Source of the DNA: Beverwykella pulmonaria | Lineage: Eukaryota; Ascomycota; Dothideomycetes; Pleosporales; Melanommataceae | Direction: 5' to 3' | Assembly (NCBI GenBank): GCA_001599595.1 | Contig: BCHH01000001.1 | Span: forward strand, 62,001-126,000 | DNA length: 64,000 nucleotides | Shown here: positions 56,585-64,000 of the stretch, piece by piece | How positions within the stretch are numbered: the stretch's first letter is position 1 | How the letters are laid out: each line of letters opens with the position of its first letter | Position numbers and translations under genes: made by a program | The notes under the pieces: model-generated | Seen by the model: the letters and a program-made list of their open reading frames with translations, nothing else | Databases searched by the model: none | Told to the model about the DNA's origin: nothing

Positions 56585-58039
56585 AGCGGCTCAGGATAAA
56601 TTTGGTGTGGTTTTAGCTGATGGTTGGTACTCTGGTACTTGGCAGAAAGTGAGGTTGAAGTGGAGGCGTTCGCGGTATATAGAGTTGTACGTAGCTCAAG
56701 GCGGACTTTTGAAGGCTGAAGGTCGAAATACGAACAACGAATTATGCAATACGTAGCTGAGACACCTAGACGATTCGAGGCATTCCAGACGAGTGAGTTT
56801 GAAGTGGGGCTCAAGAGATCCTGCAGCCTTAAAGAAATCCTAAGACGCAAGTGTGACTGAGCGTCAGGCAGAGGATATACCTCCTATCAAATGAAACAAA
56901 AAAAACCAGGCTAGAACTCTCTTTGGGTTTGCGATTGGAACCGGAAGAAAGGCGTCCAACTTTGTGAAAATCTTATAACACAGCCTCACGCCTCCCGCGT
57001 GTGGAGATCTGGGCGAGCCGTGATGCGCCTTGACTTACAACTGGCCCCCATGGCATCGTATGAGCGCCTTGAAGGTTTGAACGAGCAATGGACGAATGAA
57101 ACCGAGATGATGCCGTAACAAAAGAGTTTACTAAGCTGGTATAGAGAAAAGAGGGAGTGGTGCCTGTAAGGAGGCGGTGGCAGCGACCGGTCCAGGAGAT
57201 GCCAGCATTTCGACCATGCACCAAGAAATGGAATTTCGGCCAGTCGGCAAGCTCACCAAGCGCGCGTGGGAGCCACATTTTCGTGTGACTGCTGTTTCCA
57301 GGTGCGCAGCTGAAGGTTCCTGTGTGTGGTGTTGTTCAGCTCGGATAATCAAGAAGCCCGTTGGACGCCAGCGGCCGCCAGCAATATTCACATTTTTCTT
57401 GCTTGTTTGCAGCCAATTCCCGCAGTTTCACCCGAGTGATGGCGGACGTGAACCGGGCATCGAAAGTTGCTCCTCTGCTTCGACCGTCTGCTCCGCCCCT
57501 GCGCGCTAAGTTAGGTGAACTAAATGGAACGGTTTTGCAGCTTGAAAACGGCAACGTTCCTGGGGCTGTGTTAGGTTCAGACTCAAGCCTCTGCAATTTG
57601 GTCATGTAAACGGCGGCCGTGTGCTGTTTGTGTGGCTCGCCCACTGTCCCAAGTCGCGCTGGTGAAGCAGTAGTGAGTCAGTGACGTGTGAAGAAAAGGC
57701 GGGTGAGATGTGCGGTAGGACGTGCGCGGCACGGGATGCGGCTCTGCTGGGTCTGACTCGAGTCTTGGAACCTCATCCAGGGCGCCGGTAAGACGGGCGG
57801 ATAGGGCGTAACATGCGCGTGATAGTAACGAGAATAAGCCTATGCATTTGTGCGGCCATCGAGAGCCAACCACTGTAGTGTTGGGGTGTGAAGGCCTGAC
57901 GATGCCTAAGATTCGTTGGGTCCGTGACCTGCTCGCACCTGTGCCGCTGGGCGTTCTGTCGCTACAGCGCGCCAGATGTTTCTATTTCTGTGCGCCCCTC
58001 TTGATATCCAACACCAACGCTAGCAGTCCGGCAACACGG
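56585..58039. other. Intergenic, no gene seen
   Basis: Holds the promoter of the minus-strand membrane protein. Open frames on both strands between 56973 and 57873 show no family resemblance. No gene seen. Confidence 0.45.
56676..56681 (-). promoter_or_regulatory. TATA-like element of single-pass protein gene
   Basis: The minus strand reads CTCTATATACC about 95 bp before the start codon. Inferred. Confidence 0.35.
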
Positions 58040-58141
58040 AACCTGGGGATTGAACCCAGGGATTTGTTGAGTCGAGTGGCGAAGTGAGAAAGAAGGATGC
58101 GTTTCATCTCGCAATCTCCAAACTGGCTAGTCTACCCGGCA
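58040..58141 (-). other. tRNA-like relic (A- and B-box-like)
   Basis: On the minus strand, GGTTCAATCCC (58046-58056) fits the tRNA B box and forms a 5-bp T-stem (CTGGG/CCCAG). TAGCCAGTTTGG (58120-58131) resembles an A box, about 65-75 bp upstream. But the bases 3' of the T-arm (GTTCCGT) do not pair with any suitable 5' acceptor strand. So it is not called a tRNA gene; it may be a tRNA-derived relic or chance. Confidence 0.25.
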
Positions 58142-58772
58142 CTAAAATTTTATGAGTAATTGTGCTAGTTGACCTCTTTCAACGTTTTCAACAGCCTCCT
58201 GTCCTATGGTAGAACATGGGTATGTTATTCAAATCTATGGGACTCCCTATTTCTGCGATCCTAGAAGTGAGTTGGCAGATTAAGTCTTCTTTAAAGTTAT
58301 ACGTGGTAGGACGCTCCAGACAACATTCTGCGGCAGTGAGGGTTGGGGGCAATTACAAAAATGAAGCCGTGGAAAGAAACCGTGCCTTTGAGCACCACTC
58401 TCCCTGTTCAAGCTTTCCTCCTGACACTCCTTCGCCCCCTCACCACTATAACATGAACTGTATCATTTGTCACTCTTTCGAGAGTCTACAGCAATAGGAA
58501 AACAACATTTTCTTTTCACGGATAAAGGGCATTTCATTTCAGCACACAGTACTGAACAATCTAGTACGGTGTATAGAAAGAAATGCTGCACCTATGTTTT
58601 ATGGCTATGCCTCCCCTTGCATGCTTTCAGTTGGCTACTTTCAACTCCTCTAAGCAAGAAATATGGACATTGTCTCGTCCTCGATTTGGAAATCTCACCC
58701 CATTTTTCGACCCGTAGGCAAAATGTAATACATAATTGATAAGCTGTTCCCGAAAGCACTCCTTCCTTACAG
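58142..58772. other. Intergenic, no gene seen
   Basis: AT-rich, 630 bp, short chance frames only. Confidence 0.5.
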
Positions 58773-59895
58773 TCAACTCCTCAAAGCATCCCTCAGACGG
58801 CTCGGCTCCTTTTCACTCTCCAGTTCATCCAACCAACCCGCAATCATCTAGTAGATAAACTCGAACAGACAGTACTCAAACGCTATCTTGAAGCCCGCTT
58901 TCAGTTTGCTCTCGTTGTAGATGCTCATCCACTCTAGCAACTGTCGCTCCATCTGCTCCAGGAAAAAAGCCCTTAAACGTATCTTCTCATCCTCCTGTAA
59001 TTGAATCTAGAATAGATCTTTGATCTCCTCAGTTCTATCTACGTTGATAGATTTTATGAAGACGTCTGGGTCGCGACTCGTCTCGATGACGGCCGAGTAA
59101 GATCTTTGATAGTTGACAAGCAAGCCACAGGGGGCCTATGTGGATACATCCTCAGTTCCACTACGGCTGCAAGGTTACCATTATCACTCATAAGTAAGTT
59201 TCCGCCGGATAGATCGTGGTGATGAAAAAGAACTCTTCTTTGGGCACGCTCTCTGGGGACACCTTGAGGAGGATTTTGAGGAGTTGCTCGGCATTTATCT
59301 TTGTGTGATTTGCGACATCTGCGATTGTGTTTTTTGCGTCGTTGATGTAGAACTGGAGACGGGCGGCGAGCCATAGTTGAATGTGCCCCAAGGAACATCG
59401 TGCGTGAGGTGGTTGGTGAAAAACAAGGGAGTGGTGATGATATCACCGAGATGGAATTCTAGTCGCTGGACACTCCAACACTGGCAGTTGCTGGAGGTCG
59501 CCGGTCTTAATCAAGAATATAGAAACTGCACCAGGTAGTCAATGACTTTCCTCACCAAAGACCTCCTTATTCAGACAACCCAGCTCTTTCCAATTTGATA
59601 TATCTCGAAAGGTCACCCCGGTACACGTTCTATGATCATCCACGCGAAGCTCAATTCGTTGGTGTTGCAAGCCTTGAATGCCAGGATCTTTGGAAGAGGA
59701 GGATCAGTGTGCGTACGGACGAAGCTAATCGTGGCAAGCTCGCTCAAAATCTTAATTTGCGATTCAGACGGGCAGGGTGACTTGCATGATGTAGCTGCAT
59801 TTGCCGCCGCACTTGACGATATAACCCTTGTTGGGCGAACCTTGGTCAAGGAAGGCGACTTCACAAACCGCACTTTTGAAAGAGCAAGCTCGCGG
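58773..59895 (-). pseudogene. Broken APH-family phosphotransferase gene
   Basis: The minus strand keeps the order of an aminoglycoside-phosphotransferase-family (APH) kinase in pieces. An N-lobe fragment (FLDQGSPNKGYIVKCGGK, then YIMQVTLPV) hits a stop and shifts frame into ELATISFVRTHTDPPLPKIL and MIIERVPG. A middle helix region (IQLWLAARLQFYINDAKN) follows. Another frameshift leads to the catalytic-loop-like FHHHDLSGGNLL. The C-terminal part (FFLEQMERQLLEWMSIYNES) has in-frame TAG codons on both sides and ends at 58773. At least two frameshifts and two stops rule out a working gene, while the order is intact, so the decay looks recent. Intact relatives are common in expanded fungal APH families. 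Confidence 0.7.
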
Positions 59896-62615
59896 CGCAC
59901 GAATTTTTGGATGGCAGCGGCACCAGGTTCAACGGGTCATAAGTTGTGGGCCCGACCAATCGCCCATGTCCCAGTCCAACTCATGCTACAGCGCTGTCGC
60001 AGGAGTGGTTGCGATATCTATCTTCGCTGTTTATGTGAAGGTGAGGTGTGATGACAGCTATGGATTCTTGAGTGTCGTGTTGGATAGAGGTATGGGACCT
60101 GCGATTTTATAGTGAAAACCTTCGGATCGACCTCCAGAATGTGAGTCTATGTGTTGTCAATATACATCGTGCCCCTATTGATCTCTTTAGATTTGCTATA
60201 GTAACCGCAAGATGTTCAATCTCCAAGTCCAGGTCGATTACCAGCGCAAAATTACATCTATGCAGAGGATGACTCCTCGGGCTGTAGCCAAGTGCCTTGG
60301 CCCCATTGACAAGCCCTGTGCTCCCCAGTAGATCAAGGATGCACTCAAGTCCAGGAACCAGGGGTTGTCTCTCAAATAGGCACTCTATACTGCAATGAGG
60401 AGAGAGGAGAAGTGGTAAGTAATTGACATTGAAATAAAATCTAGATGTTCATGGGCAAACTTTGCATTCCTAAGCCAATGGATACTTCCCGATCTCTAAT
60501 AGACAACAGTCTCTCTGCGCGGCAATTTTTAGAATCTTAGCGTCTCTTGATTGTAGTTAAAGGTTAAATGACGGACGGATAAGGTTTTGGATAAGGTTTT
60601 GGATACGGGATTCGTATGGTTCAACGCCTTCCAAGCATGTCGGGGTAGCGCTGGGGCGGTACTCGACGGTGATATGGCATAATTCGAAAGATATCCATAG
60701 GTTAAAGGTTCGATATTCTATGGTTCAGTATGGCACGTGGTTCGGCGTCTGGTACTGGATTGAAGGGGTTTGGCAGCGGGTTTCTGGCTCCTAAAGTTGC
60801 TCCTCTCTATCTCTTTACTAGCCTGAATATGATACCCTACAAAGTTTTTGAGACGCATAGAGTATTCAATAATTGACATTGATTTAGAGTAGCGTAAATA
60901 TAAAGGGCATATTCTACAAGAAAGAAAAGACTACTATTAGCGAGAGAAATGCATAGAAAGCACCTTAGCCCTTTGACCTATCCGCTCTAGCATTCAAACT
61001 CAGGCACATAACAAAGCAGCCAGGTTTGCCATGTACCACCCTTGTATACACCAGGGCCAGCATGGTGCACCTCTCCAGCCCAAATGCCGTGCACTGAAGG
61101 TCTTTTGGAGGTATCGATGCGGAATCGTGCATCATTTGCCCATTCTCGAGATTTCGGTTAACTTCCCTAGAGAGATCAGCCATATTTTGACTAGTAGATA
61201 CGCCCAATGAGAATGTGGAGGCCACATACGAGAGAATGAAGGAGCTGAACGAGGCTCCTTCGTGCTCTCGGTTCCCAATGAAAATTTGAAGACAGGTATG
61301 GAATTGTACCAAAAGAACGATACATTAATAAACAGCGACTTGCGTCTATTTAAACTAAAATAAAAACTTTCGCATAAGTGTCTGTGCCGAAGGTGATGAC
61401 ATCAGTGATAGCGCGTAAGGGAAATAAGCAAATCGCGGGCATTGTGAGGTCGACTGCCGTGGGCTCAAAAATTCACAAGTTCTAGAGCGATCCACCGGCA
61501 CTCGATACATGAAAGAAGCAAGCGATGCTCTTATGAAACTACACACGACGCAGAGTAGGCTGTAAATGAATATATAAGGCTGGACAGTAGCCCGTGCTTT
61601 TGGTAGTCAAAATATCATCCAGCAGCGGGCGGGACAGATATACGTGGATCACCTGTAGATTGCTTAATTGGGCAAAGAGTCGTACAACGAGTGCGGGCGC
61701 GCCGGATGCCGTTCGGATCAATAAAAAGCAACATTCCCGTTGTGGTGACAGGCGCCAGGATCGTGGTGTGGACGAGCAAGGTGTCCTTTTCGGTCGACAA
61801 AGTTGCCGAACCCTGGGCAGGCTCGCAGCCCTGCGTCGCCACGGCAGATTGGCCTCATTTGCGCAGACGAGCACGCAGCCATTGTGGGCGCCGATCGGGA
61901 AGGTGAGAGGAGAAGCACTCAATCTCAGAGAATTGGGCGTTTGCGCTGCCGCTTTCCCACCACGCGGAGTTCAAGGGCTTGTCCGCACAGCAGATCCGCG
62001 AGACCCCTACAAGGGCGCTAAGTAGGCTAGGCTCGATTAGAGTGGCCGCATCATCGAGCTCAACTGCTCACTCACCTTTCGACTCCTCGCACCTCCTTCG
62101 CTTCTTCAGGTTGTCCGCTTCCATCCTCGTGTCATCCTCTCCCTGAGCTTCTCTTCCGACACGCTCACCAATTTCCTCGCTGCTCAGCACCTCCCTCGGG
62201 TCCGCCGTCCTCCTGCAGTCCGCCACCGGCAAGCAGCTTCCCAAGCAGCGGCCACATTGCACTCGAATCGCTAGCCACCTTCACCTCGAGCATCAGGGGC
62301 CCTCCGCCTCTTTCGACGGTGCAACAGGCGACAGGTTTGGACGAAGAACTCTTTCACTAGACGTGTCGACTTCCCTCACCGTCGCTCTCACCAACCGCCC
62401 TTTTCTCCTATAGACTCTCCTTGCTTCGCATAAACCTACCAGTATCCTCGCCCGCGCACTTGGCTGGCGAACAAGCACCAGTAGGCCAATTCAACCGCCT
62501 CTTCCGTTATCTCCTTCAACAACTCGCATTTCGACCTTCAGGAAGCACGACCGTGAGAGGGACACGTAATCTGAGAGTCCGCCAGCATCAGCGAAACACT
62601 TCGCGCATTTTCATC
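59896..62615. other. Gene-poor interval and leader of last gene
   Basis: 2.7 kb. AT-rich at 60400-61000, with no recognised gene. A 115-codon minus-strand frame at 60965-61312 is protein-like in places but unplaced. From about 62040 to 62600 the plus strand is pyrimidine-rich, consistent with a long 5' UTR for the next gene. Frames at 61540-62025 overlap on both strands and look like chance. Confidence 0.4.
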
Positions 62616-63710
62616 ATGGACGCTTGGCTTAGCTGGACCATCTTCATCGCCCTCGCGGGTGCGCTGTACTGGTACTACAGCCACAAGGACCAACGCGGCC
62701 GACCAAGAGGCCGTTCGCTCCAGCGAGCGCCTACTACGAACACATCTGCCATAGACCCTTCTTCATGGCTCGACTCGAACGCGAAGTCAAAACCGGCCCC
62801 GAAACCGGTAAAAGCGAAGGCTCCTCGCAAGTCGGCCAAGCAAGCGGTTCAGGAGGTCGGCAATAAGGCCGCAGCCTCCGTTTCCGGAGCTTCGTCCACC
62901 GCCGACGCCGACGATGATCTCTCTCCCATCGCTTCTCCAGCGCTGGGAGCAACCACCGCTAAAGCTCCGAGCGGCAGGGATGTTTCTGACATGCTCGAGC
63001 CCCATGGTGCGGCTCCAGCCGTCTTGAAGATTAACCCCTCCGAGAAACCGGCACGTCAAAACAAGCCGCAGCAGCAGCGCACCGAGTCGGCTCAAGAGAC
63101 TAAGAAGCAACGCCAGAACCGAAAGAAGGTTGAGGAGGCCAAGGCCCAGCGTGAGGCTGACGAGAAGGAGCGCAAGGCCCTACTGGAGAAGCAGAGGCGC
63201 ACTGCCCGCGAGGCCCGAGGAGAGGCTGCGAAGAATGGCCTTCAATCTTCCCAGGCCCCTACTTCTAATGCCTGGTCGGCTGGGCCCTCATCGGGAGCTG
63301 GGGCTGCTTCCGCCAATCATGGCCAGTTGCTCGACACGTTTGAGCCCGATGTCGTCTCCACTACTAGTTCCAGCGAGGCTGCCACGAACGGCACGGCCCC
63401 AACTCCTGACAGTGTTTCGAACAGTGGCCATTGGTCGAACCTTCCTCCTGAGGAAGAACAGCTCAGAATGGCCCTCGAAGACTCTGCATGGACGCCGGTC
63501 GCCTCGAAGGCCAAGAAGCAGCGGAAGAACAAAGCTGCTGGCGAACTCACCGAGGAGGGCAGCGATTCCGCTGCCACTCCAGCACCCACTGTGAAGAATG
63601 CTCCCGCCAAACAGGCTGAGAATGTGCAGCCCCAGGCGCGATTCGCCGCCCTGTCTGAACCTGTTCCAAATGTTGGCCATCCATTAGACTCTGACTGGAG
63701 CGTGGCGTAA
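62616..63710 (+). CDS. Membrane-anchored, charged coiled-coil protein
   Basis: 364 aa from ATG 62616 (MDAWLSWTIFIALAGALYWY). The frame is open further upstream but without an ATG. One N-terminal helix (about 5-22) anchors the protein, followed by a basic stretch, which suggests an ER-membrane signal anchor with the rest in the cytosol. A long Lys/Glu/Gln/Arg coiled coil spans about 210-270 (QNRKKVEEAKAQREADEKER). The remainder is Ser/Ala-rich and disordered, with EEEQLRMALEDSAWTPVASK and a closing DSDWSVA. It looks like a conserved ascomycete protein of unknown function. The 290 bp after the stop hold no further gene. Confidence 0.75.
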   Translation: MDAWLSWTIFIALAGALYWYYSHKDQRGRPRGRSLQRAPTTNTSAIDPSSWLDSNAKSKPAPKPVKAKAPRKSAKQAVQEVGNKAAASVSGASSTADADDDLSPIASPALGATTAKAPSGRDVSDMLEPHGAAPAVLKINPSEKPARQNKPQQQRTESAQETKKQRQNRKKVEEAKAQREADEKERKALLEKQRRTAREARGEAAKNGLQSSQAPTSNAWSAGPSSGAGAASANHGQLLDTFEPDVVSTTSSSEAATNGTAPTPDSVSNSGHWSNLPPEEEQLRMALEDSAWTPVASKAKKQRKNKAAGELTEEGSDSAATPAPTVKNAPAKQAENVQPQARFAALSEPVPNVGHPLDSDWSVA

Positions 63711-64000
63711 ACACCAGATACGTTGACCGAGTAGCAATGTATCTCTGGCGTAGAGGCGGATCTTCCCGAATTTTGGTCAACGGCCATTTAGCTTTTCTTC
63801 AATCTACTTTCCCGGCTCAAAGTTCGGAGTACAGGCAGTCTTTCTTACTTGACCATCATCGCTCCTGGGCTATCCCTCGATCACGACCTGTTGGCTTCCA
63901 TTTCTTATCCAACAGTGTCTTTGGCGAGCAGGTGTACAACAGTGGGACATACCCAGGATGTCCAAAAAATATCTGGGGGTGGGGAGGTGATTCTTGCATT

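Noticed and set aside
61540..62025. Overlapping 127- and 143-codon frames on opposite strands
   Set aside because: Both strands are open together and neither shows family resemblance; probably chance in mixed-composition DNA.
1..64000. Search for a biosynthetic gene cluster, transposon, CRISPR array or rRNA genes
   Set aside because: The P450, tyrosinase and GNAT are scattered without a core synthase. I saw no transposase, reverse transcriptase, terminal repeats, CRISPR-like spacing or rRNA sequence.

Overview
This window looks like nuclear DNA of a filamentous ascomycete (Pezizomycotina). Most genes carry 1-5 short introns of about 45-60 nt with GT-AG ends. Genes lie on both strands without operons. 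The content is typical of such fungi: a HET-domain gene, a CorA-like membrane protein, a But2-domain secreted protein, a secreted tyrosinase, a luciferase-domain protein, and ascomycete forms of MED16, HST3/4, TIM44 and EMC5. I cannot place the species or class from sequence alone.

Layout. 0-5 kb is accessory: a cytochrome P450, a strip of decayed genes (a sugar-transporter relic and an unidentified membrane-protein relic), and a secreted M14 carboxypeptidase. 5.5-11.2 kb is housekeeping: queuosine-salvage QNG1, divergent from SUMO-activating UBA2; then a FabG/OAR1-type reductase, divergent from elongin C. 11.6-24 kb is accessory: HET gene, divergent CorA-like protein, But2 protein, GNAT, tyrosinase, and two small uncertain genes on the minus strand. 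24.6-36.6 kb holds a PI-PLC-like phosphodiesterase, an HST3/4 sirtuin, MED16, TSC10 (sphingolipid synthesis) and SAS10 (ribosome biogenesis). 38-42.4 kb holds a luciferase-domain protein, EMC5 and a six-exon ammonium transporter. After a 3-kb gene-poor stretch come OLA1, a DeSI/PPPDE isopeptidase, mitochondrial uS11m, TIM44 and a membrane-anchored hot-dog thioesterase (46.5-54.1 kb). The last 10 kb is gene-poor: a single-TM protein, a decayed aminoglycoside-phosphotransferase-family (APH) gene and an ER-anchor-like coiled-coil protein at the right edge.

How the genes relate. The core genes serve separate cell functions: SUMO conjugation, tRNA modification salvage, ribosome assembly, mitochondrial translation and import, ER membrane insertion, Mediator and chromatin. 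Four compact head-to-head pairs share promoters of about 255-285 bp, and one pair (uS11m/TIM44) is mitochondrial on both sides. The accessory genes do not form an obvious biosynthetic cluster. The most notable observations are a reading-frame break inside the otherwise conserved TIM44, a HET/CorA head-to-head pair whose CorA part lacks the GMN motif, and several graded gene relics. I found no clearly new biological system.
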